DNA of 64,000 bases from Clostridium sp. AF15-31 (GCF_003461625.1 NZ_QTXL01000002.1:223992-287991), one strand, 5' to 3'. Numbered from the stretch's first letter, positions 1 through 9,509 are shown. Notes: generated by a model not told the origin, from the letters alone. Made by a program: numbers and translations.

Positions 1-1128
1 CTCCTCAACGAAGCCGTTCAGAATTGATAAGCCCTGATCGATCGTCTTATTGAAGTTTTCTTCTTCTGTATTGATACAGGTAAAGATATGTGCTTTCTTT
101 TCTTCCAGCTCCGGATATGCATCCTTAGAAACCTCGATTACTGTCTTTGAAAGTTCTGCAAGGAATCTGCCTTCGATACCAAGTAATCTGCCATGTCTTG
201 CTGCACGACGGAGAAGACGTCTTAATACATAACCTCGTCCTTCATTTGATGGAAGGATACCGTCAGATGCCATAAAGGTAACAGAACGGATATGATCAGT
301 AATAACACGGATCGAGACATCTGTCTTCTCGTCTTCCATGTATTTCACGCCAGCCATCTCACATACTTTATCACGCAACGCTTTGATCGTATCAACGTCA
401 AAGATGGAATCTACATCCTGAACAACAACAGCCAGACGCTCCAGTCCCATACCGGTATCGATATTCTTCTGAACCAGTTCTGTATAGTTGTTATGGCCGT
501 CATTTTCAAACTGGGTAAATACGTTGTTCCATACTTCCATGTAACGGTCACAGTCACAACCTACTGTACAGCCGGGCTTACCGCATCCGTACTTTTCGCC
601 TCTGTCATAATAGATTTCGGAACATGGACCACAAGGACCTGCGCCATGCTCCCAGAAGTTATCTTCTTTCCCAAAACGGAAAATTCTCTCCGATGCAATT
701 CCGATCTCTTTATTCCAGATATCAAATGCTTCGTCATCATCCTCGTAGATAGATGGATATAAACGGTTCTCATCTAAGCCTACAACCTTGGTCAGGAACT
801 CCCATGACCATGAAATTGCTTCATGCTTGAAGTAATCGCCGAATGAGAAGTTACCTAACATTTCAAAGAATGTACCATGTCTTGCAGTCTTACCTACATT
901 TTCGATATCACCGGTACGGATACACTTCTGGCAGGTGGTCACACGTCTTCTTGGAGGGATCTCCTGTCCTGTAAAGTAAGGCTTTAATGGTGCCATACCT
1001 GAGTTGATCAATAACAAACTATTATCATTATGTGGAATCAGTGAGAAGCTGTTCATCTTCAGATGTCCCTTGCTCTCAAAAAATTCCAGAAACATTTTTC
1101 TTAACTGATTTACGCCATATTTTTCCAC
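1..1128 (-). CDS. alaS: Alanine--tRNA ligase, N-terminal part (cut by window edge)
   Basis: Charges tRNA-Ala with alanine in the cytoplasm. The visible 376 residues are the start of the class II catalytic core: the protein begins [20 protein letters not shown], then carries the AlaRS signatures [32 protein letters not shown] and [19 protein letters not shown], and further on MGLERLAVV. The editing and C-Ala domains lie beyond base 1. I place the start at a GTG (1126-1128) because a strong AGGAGGAG Shine-Dalgarno lies just upstream and the family N-terminus begins there. Only 12 nt separate it from the hisIE stop, so it is probably co-transcribed with the his operon. Identity is near certain; the start is well supported. 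Confidence 0.95.
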   Translation of the reverse strand, partial: MEKYGVNQLRKMFLEFFESKGHLKMNSFSLIPHNDNSLLLINSGMAPLKPYFTGQEIPPRRRVTTCQKCIRTGDIENVGKTARHGTFFEMLGNFSFGDYFKHEAISWSWEFLTKVVGLDENRLYPSIYEDDDEAFDIWNKEIGIASERIFRFGKEDNFWEHGAGPCGPCSEIYYDRGEKYGCGKPGCTVGCDCDRYMEVWNNVFTQFENDGHNNYTELVQKNIDTGMGLERLAVVVQDVDSIFDVDTIKALRDKVCEMAGVKYMEDEKTDVSIRVITDHIRSVTFMASDGILPSNEGRGYVLRRLLRRAARHGRLLGIEGRFLAELSKTVIEVSKDAYPELEEKKAHIFTCINTEEENFNKTIDQGLSILNGFVEE

Positions 1129-1140
1129 TGTTTTCTCCTC

Positions 1141-2403
1141 CTACCTTCTATCAGCCAGTTCTTTGGTAATATCAGTCCAACTGACACCTCTTTCAACCAT
1201 AAGAACCATAAGGTGATACAGGAAATCTGATATCTCATATTTTATTTCATCTGAATCAGGATTCTTGGCAGCAATTACAATCTCTGTTGCCTCTTCGCCA
1301 ACCTTTTTCAGTATTTTGTCAATTCCTTTGTCAAACAGATAATTTGTATAGGAACCTTCCTTTGGATGATTTCTTCTGTCAACGATAATATCGTATTCTT
1401 CTTCAAATACCTTTAACGGATTGGTATTATCGTATTCCTTCTTAACCAGATCCGTAAAGAAACAGGTCGGGCTGCCGGTATGACAGGCTGCACCGATCTG
1501 GGAAACCTCTGCAAGCAGGGTATCTTTATCACAGTCTAATTTTAATGATTTTAAGAACTGGAAATGACCGGATGTCTCCCCCTTTGTCCAAAGCTCCTGT
1601 CTGCTTCTGCTGTAATATGTCATTCTGCCGGTTGCGATCGTCTTTTCAAAGGATTCCTTATTCATGTATGCCATCATAAGAACTTCCCCGGTCTTATAAT
1701 GCTGTGTGATACATGGAATCAGCCCGTCAGAATTCAGCTTGAATTCATCAAAGGATACTGCACTTTCAAATGTATTAACCGGAATGCCTTCTTTTCTGCA
1801 TTCCTGCTTTATCTCCATTATATCCATTTGTTTCAGATTATATAAAGAAATGGATTCAGCATTTGTCTTTTCAAGCATCTCACAGATTGCTTCCCCATTT
1901 GTTGAATAGGTGGAAACAATAACAGGAAGTGCTACACGGTTTTTGATCTCATTTACGATATCCATATATTCAGGAACCATATTATTATGTAATAACAGGA
2001 GCTCACCTGCTCCGAGTTCCTTAAGCTGCTCTGCATAGGCTACAGGCTCTTTACATTCGCTCAGGTCAATCGTTACGATGATACGTTCTGAACCAAAACG
2101 GTCAGCGGCTTCCGTTACAAGCTCCGGTGTATTTAATGCTGCTGATTTCATACAAACCTTGGAAGCACCTGCATATAACATCTTCTTGATATCTTCCAGT
2201 CTTCTTACTCCACCACATGCGATCAATGGAATATCGACATTCTTGCAGATCTCTTTGATAACTGCAATATTCGCTTCTCTGCCTTCCTTTGTTGCTTTAC
2301 TGTCAAAATATGCAATCTCATCTGCACCGGCATCATTATAGAACTTTGCCATTTCAAGTGCATTCTCAAGATCCAGACATGGAATAATTTTCTTATAACT
2401 CAT
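1141..2403 (-). CDS. hisIE: HisF-like domain fused to HisIE (phosphoribosyl-AMP cyclohydrolase / phosphoribosyl-ATP pyrophosphatase)
   Basis: A 420-residue three-part protein of histidine synthesis. Residues about 1-212 are a HisF/HisA-type barrel (starts KKIIPCLD, later IIACGG-like and VTIDLSE). About 215-320 is HisI, with LDCDKDTLL and [13 protein letters not shown], the metal- and substrate-binding motifs of the cyclohydrolase. About 330-420 is HisE ([16 protein letters not shown]). HisIE converts phosphoribosyl-ATP to ProFAR in two steps. The barrel keeps Asp11 and the Asp of VTIDLSE but lacks the long loop after strand 1 (KDGRVVKG in ordinary HisF), and the DRDGT and second SGG phosphate-binding motifs are replaced by HNNMV and STY. 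It is therefore probably not a normal HisF. A consensus AAGGAGGT precedes the ATG, 9 nt after hisB. HisI/HisE roles are secure; the barrel's role is unknown. Confidence 0.9.
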   Translation of the reverse strand: MSYKKIIPCLDLENALEMAKFYNDAGADEIAYFDSKATKEGREANIAVIKEICKNVDIPLIACGGVRRLEDIKKMLYAGASKVCMKSAALNTPELVTEAADRFGSERIIVTIDLSECKEPVAYAEQLKELGAGELLLLHNNMVPEYMDIVNEIKNRVALPVIVSTYSTNGEAICEMLEKTNAESISLYNLKQMDIMEIKQECRKEGIPVNTFESAVSFDEFKLNSDGLIPCITQHYKTGEVLMMAYMNKESFEKTIATGRMTYYSRSRQELWTKGETSGHFQFLKSLKLDCDKDTLLAEVSQIGAACHTGSPTCFFTDLVKKEYDNTNPLKVFEEEYDIIVDRRNHPKEGSYTNYLFDKGIDKILKKVGEEATEIVIAAKNPDSDEIKYEISDFLYHLMVLMVERGVSWTDITKELADRR

Positions 2404-2412
2404 AGTACCTCC

Positions 2413-3006
2413 TTAAAGTGAACCTTTGGTAGATAACACTTTACCATTTAATCTGTCGTCTATAGAAGTTGCTTCATCTAAAGCTTTTGCAAATGCCTTA
2501 AAAGCTGCTTCGATGATATGATGGTCATTGGAACCAGAGAACTGTTTCAGGTTCAGATTCATCTCCGCACCATAGGATACTGCATAGAAGAATTCCTTTA
2601 CCATCTGTGTATCAAAATATCCAACCCGCTCTGTTGTAAGGTTCAGATCATAAACAAGATATGGTCTTCCGGAAAGGTCGATCGCACACATAACAAGCGT
2701 TTCATCCATAGGAAGAAAGAAATTACCGAAACGCTTAATGGATTTTTTATCTCCAAGCGCACCTTTGATCGCTTTTCCAAGAACAATTCCCGTATCTTCT
2801 ATCGTATGATGACAATCCACATACAGATCACCCTTTACGGTCAGATTCAGATCAAAAAATCCGTGCTTGGCAAAGCTTGTCAGCATATGATCGAAAAATC
2901 CGATACCGGTATCGATCTTTGCATCTCCCTTTCCATCCAGATTTAATTCCAGAACAATATCTGTCTCGCTGGTTTTTCTTGTGCATTTTACTGCTCTATC
3001 CGCCAT
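2413..3006 (-). CDS. hisB: Imidazoleglycerol-phosphate dehydratase
   Basis: Dehydrates imidazole-glycerol phosphate to imidazole-acetol phosphate in histidine synthesis. At 197 residues it is the normal length of the monofunctional enzyme, with no phosphatase domain. The Mn-binding signatures are present: GFFDHMLTSFAKHG near residues 37-50, DCHHTIEDTGIVLG near 64-77 and SGSNDHHIIEAAFKA near 158-172. It lies between hisD and the hisIE fusion, 9 nt from the latter, in one transcription unit. Confidence 0.96.
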   Translation of the reverse strand: MADRAVKCTRKTSETDIVLELNLDGKGDAKIDTGIGFFDHMLTSFAKHGFFDLNLTVKGDLYVDCHHTIEDTGIVLGKAIKGALGDKKSIKRFGNFFLPMDETLVMCAIDLSGRPYLVYDLNLTTERVGYFDTQMVKEFFYAVSYGAEMNLNLKQFSGSNDHHIIEAAFKAFAKALDEATSIDDRLNGKVLSTKGSL

Positions 3007-3060
3007 ATCTTTTCTCCCTTGTTTTTATACATTTTTCTTCCGATACTTTGGCAACTACAA

Positions 3061-3093
3061 GCACAGGCGGACTGATAATACAGACGCCTGTGC
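3061..3093 (-). other. Hairpin between hisD and hisB
   Basis: A 9-bp perfect inverted repeat, GCACAGGCG (3061-3069) and CGCCTGTGC (3085-3093). Three further pairs (CTG/CAG) form inside after a small mismatch. No U-tract follows in the direction of transcription, so it does not look like a complete terminator. It may stabilise one side of the his mRNA or cause partial attenuation; that role is inference. Confidence 0.6.
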
Positions 3094-3116
3094 AATCTTG
3101 GTTTCATATTATACCA

Positions 3117-4406
3117 CTATTCAAATCTTACTGCAATAGAATTAGCATGTGCTGTAAGTTGCTCTGATTTTGCAAAGCTTTCAATGTCTTCATGTACTTC
3201 TTCAAGAGCTTCTCTGGAATAATAGATGATGCTTGATTTCTTAATGAAGTCATCCACACTTAACGGGGAGAAGAACTTCGCTGTTCCGTTTGTTGGAAGT
3301 ACATGGTTCGGTCCGGCAAAATAATCACCCAGTGGTTCGGATGAATATTCACCGATGAAGATCGCACCGGCATTCTTGATCCTTGTCATAACATCAAATG
3401 GATTTGCAGTTACAATCTCCAGATGTTCGGAAGCAATTGCATTTGCTGCTTCAACCGCATCTGCCATATTATCAGCTAATAAGATATAGCCGTATGTATC
3501 AATGGATTTCCGAATGATCTCTTTTCTGGATAATACCTTTATAAATTCATCGACCTGAGCTGATACCTTTTCGGCAAGTTCTTTTGAAGTTGTGATCAGA
3601 ATGGCGGATGCCATCTCATCATGCTCTGCCTGTGATAACAGATCGGCTGCAACATATCTTGGATTTGCTGTCTCATCTGCAATTACAAGGATTTCGGATG
3701 GACCTGCGATCGAATCGATGCTGACATGTCCGTATACCGCACGTTTTGCAAGTGCAACGAAGATATTTCCGGGTCCTACGATCTTATCAACCTTTGGAAT
3801 GGATTCCGTTCCATATGCAAGAGCCGCGATTGCCTGTGCGCCGCCTGCCTTGTAGATAGCAGTCGCACCGGCTTCATTTGCTGCAACCAGTGTAGTCGCA
3901 TATACTTCACCCTCGCTGTTACAAGGAGTGGTCATTATAATATTTTTAACACCTGCTACCTTTGCAGGCATAATGTTCATCAATACGGAAGATGGATACA
4001 CAGCTTTTCCACCCGGTACATATACTCCGACAGATTCCAATGCTGTTACCTTCTGTCCAAGCATGATACCCTTCGGATCAGAATCAAACCAACTGTACTG
4101 ACGCTGTTTTTCGTGATAGGTGCGAATGTTTTCTTTTGCTTTTCTGATAACCTCGATCAGCTTCTCATCTACCTGTGTATAAGCATATTCAATCTCTTCT
4201 TTTGTAACCAGAACATTTCCGGCGTTGATATTTGCTTTATCAAACTGCTTGGTATATCCAAATAATGCCTCGTCTCCACGATCTCTGACATCATTTACGA
4301 TCTTCTCTACTGTATCTGCATAAGATCCGAAATTGCTTGGGCTTCTTTTTAACAGATCCTTTAAAATGTTCTTTCTGGTTTCTTCCGTCAGATTTACAAT
4401 TCTCAT
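3117..4406 (-). CDS. hisD: Histidinol dehydrogenase
   Basis: NAD- and zinc-dependent oxidation of histidinol to histidine, the last two steps of the pathway. It is 429 residues, as usual. Family motifs visible include GVYVPGGKAVYPSSVLMN, the KVDKIVGPGNIFVALAKRAV block, SIDSIAGPSEILVIAD, the zinc/active-site segment LLSQAEHDEMASAILIT and, near the C-terminus, SVDDFIKKSSII with a final ESFAKSEQLTAHANSI (zinc-site His). The ATG lies 2 nt after the hisG stop; its AAGGAGG Shine-Dalgarno sits inside the last hisG codons, so the two are translationally linked. Confidence 0.97.
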   Translation of the reverse strand: MRIVNLTEETRKNILKDLLKRSPSNFGSYADTVEKIVNDVRDRGDEALFGYTKQFDKANINAGNVLVTKEEIEYAYTQVDEKLIEVIRKAKENIRTYHEKQRQYSWFDSDPKGIMLGQKVTALESVGVYVPGGKAVYPSSVLMNIMPAKVAGVKNIIMTTPCNSEGEVYATTLVAANEAGATAIYKAGGAQAIAALAYGTESIPKVDKIVGPGNIFVALAKRAVYGHVSIDSIAGPSEILVIADETANPRYVAADLLSQAEHDEMASAILITTSKELAEKVSAQVDEFIKVLSRKEIIRKSIDTYGYILLADNMADAVEAANAIASEHLEIVTANPFDVMTRIKNAGAIFIGEYSSEPLGDYFAGPNHVLPTNGTAKFFSPLSVDDFIKKSSIIYYSREALEEVHEDIESFAKSEQLTAHANSIAVRFE

Positions 4407-4408
4407 TT

Positions 4409-5056
4409 TTATGCCTCCTTATTAATCAACGAATTCAGATCAGCAAGCAGCTTTCTGATTCTCTCATTTTCCATCTTTAAGCTTACCTGATTTACAACCA
4501 TTCTTGCAGATAACGGACAAACTTCTTCTAAAACTTCCAGTCCGTTTTCACGAAGAGTACTTCCGGTCTCAACGATATCAACGATCACCTCTGATAAGCC
4601 AACGATCGGCGCAAGCTCGACCGAACCGTTTAATTTGATGATCTCAACCGTCTGGTTCTTCTGATTATTAAAATAATCTTTTGCAATATTCGGATATTTG
4701 CTGGCAACACGGATGATCTCATTTTTCTTCAATAATTCTTTTGCTTTATGAGGACCACAGACACACATCCGGCATTTACCGAATCCGAGATCCATTACCT
4801 CGTACAGGTTTCTGCCTTCTTCTAATATCGTATCCTTACCAACTACACCGATATCTGCTGCACCGTATTCTACATAGGTTGGTACATCTGTTGCCTTTGA
4901 AAGGAAGAACTTCAGTTTCAGTTCTTCATTCACAAAGATCAGCTTTCTGGTATCCGGGTCTTTCATTTCATCGCAGGTAATTCCTATCTGTTCAAGCAAT
5001 GCAAGGGTTTTCTTTGCAAGTCTGCCCTTTGCAAGTGCAAATGTTAAATATCTCAT
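4409..5056 (-). CDS. hisG: ATP phosphoribosyltransferase catalytic subunit, short form
   Basis: First committed step of histidine synthesis: ATP plus PRPP to phosphoribosyl-ATP. This is the short HisG of about 215 residues, lacking the C-terminal regulatory domain, so it needs HisZ, encoded just upstream. It begins MRYLTFALAKGRLAKKTL; the PRPP-binding region IVDIVETGSTLRENGLEVLE lies near residues 155-174. I chose the ATG at 5056 because a GGAGAG Shine-Dalgarno sits 9 nt upstream and the family N-terminus begins there. A TTG farther upstream (5095) keeps the frame open but has no good ribosome site. Confidence 0.95.
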   Translation of the reverse strand: MRYLTFALAKGRLAKKTLALLEQIGITCDEMKDPDTRKLIFVNEELKLKFFLSKATDVPTYVEYGAADIGVVGKDTILEEGRNLYEVMDLGFGKCRMCVCGPHKAKELLKKNEIIRVASKYPNIAKDYFNNQKNQTVEIIKLNGSVELAPIVGLSEVIVDIVETGSTLRENGLEVLEEVCPLSARMVVNQVSLKMENERIRKLLADLNSLINKEA

Positions 5057-5123
5057 TGATTTATCTCTCCAATCTATCCATCGATCAAATTCCAATTTTG
5101 GATTTCTTTCTATTTTTGTCCGC

Positions 5124-6380
5124 TTATTTCAAGGATGCGATAGCCACCTCGTTCTCATCACCGGACACAAGATCAAATACCTTGACTGTATCACTGTTTT
5201 CAAAATAAAACAGTCCGGAAAAATGCTCTCTTTTTGCATATTCCAGATAATCTTCCACTGACTTTCTGACAGATTTGCGTATCAATTCAATCTTCTTATC
5301 ATTCTGGCGCAGACTCTTACCAAGACTGATCGCGGGCTCCTGATTCTCGATATCATAGAGAATGATCGTATTCGAATATTCAACCGAAACCTCGATATTC
5401 TGTCTGGACAGTGCCATGATCAGTTCTTCTACGGTAAATGCAAAACCAATAGACGGTGCATCTTTGCCAAACTGCTTTAACAGGTTATTATATCGGCCAC
5501 CCTTTACAACTGCATCTCCGGTTCCGTAGGTATATCCGCGGAAGATCACGCCGGTATAATAGTTATAACCATTTAACATACTGAGATCAAAGCCGATATA
5601 TTTGTCATATCCATAACAGCATAATGCCTTATAGATTCTCTGTAATCTGTGAACAGCTGCAAGTGATACCGGATTTGTAACCAGCTTTTCTGCTTGCTCT
5701 AACATGGATTCTCCACCGAATAAAGAGTCAAATGCAAGAAAGGCTTTCTTTAAAACAGGACTCAGATCCAGTTTCTTCAGATATTCCTCCAAACCAAAGA
5801 AGTTCTTGATATTGATGTATTCCTTGATCTGAAGTTCTTCGGCTTCTGTAATTCCGGCTTCTGCAACGATGCCCTTAAAGTAATCAATCTGTCCGATCTC
5901 GATCTGGAACTCGTCGATTCCAAGTGCCTTAAAAGAATCAACAACAGTTGCTATGATCTCTGCATCTGCTGCAGAAGAATCATCATTTATAAGCTCAGCA
6001 CCGATCTGTGTAACTTCCTTTAATTTTCCCTGCAATTTTCTTGGGTTTGAATATGTATTTCCTGTATAGCACAGACGGATCGGAAGCTGTTCGTCCTTGT
6101 AATATTTTGCTACACATCTTGCAATACTAGGTGTGATATCCGGGCGTAATACCAGCGTATTATTATCACGGTCAAAGAACTTATACATTTCATTTGACGG
6201 TGCAGATCCCTTATCACGGTTAAATATATCAAAATACTCAAATGTAGGTGTCTCTATATCATGATAGCTGTATAACTCCAGAGTATGATGCAGCTTCTCA
6301 ATAATCTTTCTTTTCTTTTTACATTCTACATCATAGGTGTCTCTTACTCCGTCCGGAGTCTGTAACAGTTTATCCTGCAT
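5124..6380 (-). CDS. hisZ: ATP phosphoribosyltransferase regulatory subunit
   Basis: A histidyl-tRNA-synthetase-like protein that binds short HisG and confers activity and histidine feedback. At 418 residues it matches the class II HisRS core: LLQTPDGVRDTYDVECKKKR at the N-terminus, motif 2-like VLRPDITPSIARCVA near residue 80, and RICYTGN/RLCYTGNTYS near 103. The C-terminal HisRS-like signature is GGRYNNLLKQFGKDAPSIGFA. A full HisRS would carry an anticodon-binding domain; position as first gene of the his operon next to short hisG argues for HisZ. The start has a clear AAAAGGAG. Confidence 0.93.
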   Translation of the reverse strand: MQDKLLQTPDGVRDTYDVECKKKRKIIEKLHHTLELYSYHDIETPTFEYFDIFNRDKGSAPSNEMYKFFDRDNNTLVLRPDITPSIARCVAKYYKDEQLPIRLCYTGNTYSNPRKLQGKLKEVTQIGAELINDDSSAADAEIIATVVDSFKALGIDEFQIEIGQIDYFKGIVAEAGITEAEELQIKEYINIKNFFGLEEYLKKLDLSPVLKKAFLAFDSLFGGESMLEQAEKLVTNPVSLAAVHRLQRIYKALCCYGYDKYIGFDLSMLNGYNYYTGVIFRGYTYGTGDAVVKGGRYNNLLKQFGKDAPSIGFAFTVEELIMALSRQNIEVSVEYSNTIILYDIENQEPAISLGKSLRQNDKKIELIRKSVRKSVEDYLEYAKREHFSGLFYFENSDTVKVFDLVSGDENEVAIASLK

Positions 6381-6458
6381 CTCTTTTTCTCCTTTTATCC
6401 ATGCTTATTTGCTTTATCGTATTAAAGTGATAACACGATAATTAGTTATTTCAACAAT
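6381..6458 (-). promoter_or_regulatory. his operon 5' leader with small hairpin
   Basis: Predicted untranslated leader of roughly 78 nt between the his promoter and hisZ. It holds a 7-bp inverted repeat, TTATCGT (6414-6420) and ACGATAA (6435-6441). I found no His-codon-rich leader peptide and no T-box motif, so any attenuation would be of another kind. The short frame starting at 6403 (10 codons) overlaps the hisZ ribosome site and is probably chance. Confidence 0.45.
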
Positions 6459-6464
6459 GTGCTC

Positions 6465-6493
6465 ATTATAGGTGAGACGTTGGCATTTGTCAA
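6465..6493 (-). promoter_or_regulatory. Consensus promoter of the his operon
   Basis: On the minus strand a perfect -35 TTGACA (6488-6493) and a perfect -10 TATAAT (6465-6470) are separated by exactly 17 nt. It lies only 17 nt past the recU stop and would drive hisZ-hisG-hisD-hisB-hisIE and probably alaS. Confidence 0.88.
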
Positions 6494-6509
6494 GATTTTT
6501 CCTGATCCT

Positions 6510-7043
6510 TTATGCTCTTAACTGCAAATCTTTATCGAGAAGCTCCAGATAATGAACCAGTGCTCCATTTTTTGCATGAATAAAGAAATCCGGATTCAGT
6601 TCTTCATATTTGAAATTCTTTGCATGTCCCTCGTTCACGCGATCCATATAAGTCTTCAATTCCGAAAAACGTAAATAGTAATATTTGTTTCTATGCGTAA
6701 AAAATATGATCAGGAAGCTGACTCCCTGCTGTTCCTCATACTCTTTCATAAAATGATACTGATGCTCATGTATATTCTGTAAGGAAAACGTATCAACCGC
6801 ACATTCCTTCGCATCGAAGCATATCGGAATGCCCTGTACGACACCGATGTAATCGACCGTAGAATCTTTTTCAAAATACGCCAGTGTGATTTGGCTGCTG
6901 TCTTTATCCATACGGATCGGTTTGATCGGAGTCGGGATCTTCTGGACAACTGCCAGCTTCTTTTCCCGATAATATTCATTTGTATAATTAATCAGTTCCT
7001 CAAGTGAGGAACCACGAAGTCCTCTGGAATTCCAAGTTGCCAT
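6510..7043 (-). CDS. recU: Holliday junction resolvase RecU
   Basis: Endonuclease that cuts Holliday junctions made by RuvAB or RecG branch migration in Firmicutes. At 177 residues it is near the family length. Recognisable features: GLRGSSLEELINYTNEYY at the N-terminus, KIPTPIKP, the catalytic stretch STVDYIGV...CFDAKEC with the metal-binding Asp and the D/E-x-K triad, and SLQNIHEHQYHFMK, a strong RecU signature. ruvAB are 24 kb away in the same window. It closes a run of minus-strand genes from purO; no terminator is visible after it. Confidence 0.9.
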   Translation of the reverse strand: MATWNSRGLRGSSLEELINYTNEYYREKKLAVVQKIPTPIKPIRMDKDSSQITLAYFEKDSTVDYIGVVQGIPICFDAKECAVDTFSLQNIHEHQYHFMKEYEEQQGVSFLIIFFTHRNKYYYLRFSELKTYMDRVNEGHAKNFKYEELNPDFFIHAKNGALVHYLELLDKDLQLRA

Positions 7044-7101
7044 CCGATTCTGCCTCTTTATCTTTTATCTGATTCTGATCTTACTAAAGTTATTATCCAA
7101 A

Positions 7102-8088
7102 TTACCCAAATAAATCTTTTTCGATCGTCCGAAACGGTTCCGGAAGAAATGCCGAATACTCTTTCCCGCTCAGATAAGAAAGCGGACCGTCTGTTTCTTT
7201 AAATATAATGTTTCCGCAATGAAGAAGCTGATGCTTTACATGATAAGAATCTGAAAAATACCGGTTCACTTCAGGTATGCCATACTTTGTATCACCGACT
7301 ACCGGGTATCCCAGATGCTTTAACTGTGCACGGATCTGATGAGACTTACCTGTGATAAGCTCAACCTTTACCAACGTATAATCATCATTTTTTTTTACCG
7401 GATAAAAGATTGAATGGATTTCTTCACTCTTGCCCTGTTCCCATGGGTGATCCGATATCCGGACTTTGTTTTTTGCATTATCCTTCTGTAGATAACAGGT
7501 ACTGTCAAGCTTCTGCGTCAGGCGTCCCCGTACAAGTGTATAATAATATTTATGTAATAGATGTTCTCTTATAATTCTGGATAATTCCTGACTTCCGGTA
7601 AGACTCACCCCACAAAGAATGAGTCCGGATGTATTGCGGTCTAAACGATTGCATACAGACGGACGATAAGTTCTCAGTTCTTCAGTTGTGATATGCCCAC
7701 TATCAAGCAGATAGTCGATCAATGCTTCATTAAAAGAGTAATCATCTTTTGATGCCTTCTGTGACAGGACGCCAGTCGGTTTGTCTGCGATCAGAATATT
7801 TTCATCCAAATAGATGATCTCAACCGGAATCTTCTTTTTAGAGGAAGTGCTGTGTGTTCCACTGACATCTTCCCTGAAATTGGCGATCGTTTCATCAGAC
7901 ATATAGATCTGGATCGTATCTCCGATATAGACGTATTCGTTTCCTTCAATTTTCTTATTGTTCAATTTGATGTTTTTCTTTCGTATCATCTTATAAACAA
8001 AGCTTGACGGTGCCTTATTCAGATATTTCAAAAGAAATTTGTTCACACGCTGTCCTGCTTCGTTCTGCGATATAATGATCTCTTTCAT
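7102..8088 (-). CDS. RluA-family 23S rRNA pseudouridine synthase (RluC/RluD type)
   Basis: Isomerises uridine to pseudouridine in RNA. It is 328 residues long. The N-terminal S4-like RNA-binding domain (about 1-75) holds GQRVNKFLLKYLNKAPSSFVYKMI-type sequence. The catalytic domain has the RluA signature NRLDRNTSGLILCG near residues 148-161 with the catalytic Asp, where most members have HRLD, followed by the conserved GKSHQIRAQLKHLGYPVVGD segment. The exact target uridines cannot be told from sequence alone. It lies 9 nt after a small membrane-protein gene and upstream of recU. Confidence 0.88.
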   Translation of the reverse strand: MKEIIISQNEAGQRVNKFLLKYLNKAPSSFVYKMIRKKNIKLNNKKIEGNEYVYIGDTIQIYMSDETIANFREDVSGTHSTSSKKKIPVEIIYLDENILIADKPTGVLSQKASKDDYSFNEALIDYLLDSGHITTEELRTYRPSVCNRLDRNTSGLILCGVSLTGSQELSRIIREHLLHKYYYTLVRGRLTQKLDSTCYLQKDNAKNKVRISDHPWEQGKSEEIHSIFYPVKKNDDYTLVKVELITGKSHQIRAQLKHLGYPVVGDTKYGIPEVNRYFSDSYHVKHQLLHCGNIIFKETDGPLSYLSGKEYSAFLPEPFRTIEKDLFG

Positions 8089-8097
8089 GCCCGACTC

Positions 8098-8673
8098 CTA
8101 TACACCAAGTTCAAATAATTTTTCACGCATAGACTGATCCTTTACCAGATAATCTTCATCCGGTTCTTTGATCGTTTCCGCTTTCTTTATAAATTCATCC
8201 ACGGTTAACGCTGTAACGATAACATATGGTTTCTTTATCATTTCAAAGGAACGTGCAATTTCTTTTTTCAGGAATTCCACATCCGGAATCTTCTTGTCAA
8301 ATGCTTTCTGATATAAGAATAACATTCTGCCATCCCGCACGATCACGGCAGGGAAAAACAACATTCCTTCATATCGACTGAGCGAGATATCATACAGGAT
8401 GCCGTCCCGGTTCTCATAATGGATCCCTTTTTCTATCTTCTTGTGTTCTTCCTCTGTTAAAGGCTTGAATTTGGAACACATGATAAGTGCTACGATCTGT
8501 TTGGCAAATGGCAGGCTGATCAATATCGGAAGTATGATGATCAAGGTTTTTGTTGTTTTAAACATGGCAAGCGAAAGAATTACTCCTGTCAGGATCATAA
8601 CACCAAGTATAATAATACTGGTTATGATCTTTTTCTTATGTTTTTTTATATATCCATACTGTCCTTTTTCCAT
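8098..8673 (-). CDS. Two-helix membrane protein of unknown function
   Basis: I do not recognise this 191-residue protein. It starts with a basic stretch (KKHKKKI), followed by two hydrophobic segments at about 15-35 (IITSIIILGVMILTGVI) and 41-65 (TLIIILPILISLPFAKQIVA), then a mixed soluble domain of about 120 residues with no cysteines in conserved spacing. It probably sits in the membrane with a cytoplasmic C-terminus. The ribosome site is weak (AGGAC). It sits in a run of RNA-modification and repair genes, which does not settle its role. Confidence 0.7.
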   Translation of the reverse strand: MEKGQYGYIKKHKKKIITSIIILGVMILTGVILSLAMFKTTKTLIIILPILISLPFAKQIVALIMCSKFKPLTEEEHKKIEKGIHYENRDGILYDISLSRYEGMLFFPAVIVRDGRMLFLYQKAFDKKIPDVEFLKKEIARSFEMIKKPYVIVTALTVDEFIKKAETIKEPDEDYLVKDQSMREKLFELGV

Positions 8674-8750
8674 TGTTTTTGTCCTGTTCTGTTTTTATTA
8701 TAATGTTCCTCATACCCCGGCAAATCTCTGTATTTACCGGATATCTGTCT

Positions 8751-9509
8751 CTATTTGATCATGGAAACGATCCAGTCATTCGGCAGCAGCTTTGTTACGA
8801 TCTTAAACGCTTTCATCGTTATGCTGTAGGTAGATTCTGTCTTCAGGTAATACGCATCAAATAACGCCCGTTTTACCACATTCTTTGCTTCTACACGGAA
8901 CAATCTTTTAAATGCCTTTGTATGGGAATATTTCTCGGCAACATCAAAGAACTCTGTATTGACCGGTCCCGGACATACTGCTGTCACTGTAATACCTCTG
9001 TCCTCCAATTCTTTATTTAATGCTTTTGAAAAGCTTCTAACCATGGATTTTGTTGCTGCATATACAGCAAAGGATGGCTGTGGCAGATATGCCGCTGATG
9101 ATGCAATATTAATGATATTGCTCTGTTCTTTCATATATGGCAGAGTGATCTTCGTCATGGCAACTAAAGCCTTACAGTTAACATCGATCATTCCGGTAAG
9201 TTCTTCGCATATAACATCTTCTACATGTCCCATAATGCCATATCCTGCTGCATTCACCAGAATACGTACCCATGGATGTTCCTTTGCAAGCATCTTCTTA
9301 TAGGCTTCAAGATCTTCCTGCTTTGTAATATCCAGCGGGAGAACAATAATCTTCTTGCCTTCAATCTCTCTTTCTAAGGCATACAATCGTTCTGCACGCC
9401 TGGCGATCACCCATATCTCGTCGATTGTCTTATATTTTTCACTGATCTGAACAACAAACTCTCTGCCCAGTCCGGAAGAAGCTCCGGTAACGACTGCTAT
9501 TTTACTCAT
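8751..9509 (-). CDS. Short-chain dehydrogenase/reductase
   Basis: NAD(P)-dependent oxidoreductase of the classical SDR family, 252 residues. The cofactor motif TGASSGLG is at about 8-15, NAAGYG near 86, and the catalytic Ser and YAATK (Tyr, Lys) near 138-155. PGPVNTEF is the usual cofactor-closing segment. The substrate is unknown. I chose the ATG at 9509, whose Shine-Dalgarno GGAGG lies 8 nt upstream and which overlaps the preceding rRNA-methylase stop as ATGA, implying coupled translation. Confidence 0.87.
   Translation of the reverse strand: MSKIAVVTGASSGLGREFVVQISEKYKTIDEIWVIARRAERLYALEREIEGKKIIVLPLDITKQEDLEAYKKMLAKEHPWVRILVNAAGYGIMGHVEDVICEELTGMIDVNCKALVAMTKITLPYMKEQSNIINIASSAAYLPQPSFAVYAATKSMVRSFSKALNKELEDRGITVTAVCPGPVNTEFFDVAEKYSHTKAFKRLFRVEAKNVVKRALFDAYYLKTESTYSITMKAFKIVTKLLPNDWIVSMIK

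Noticed and set aside
5057-5095. Longer hisG start at a TTG (5095)
   Set aside because: There is no ribosome site before it, and the family N-terminus and GGAGAG both point to ATG 5056.
6381-6403. Ten-codon leader peptide before hisZ
   Set aside because: It has no His codons, overlaps the hisZ ribosome site and shows no own ribosome site.
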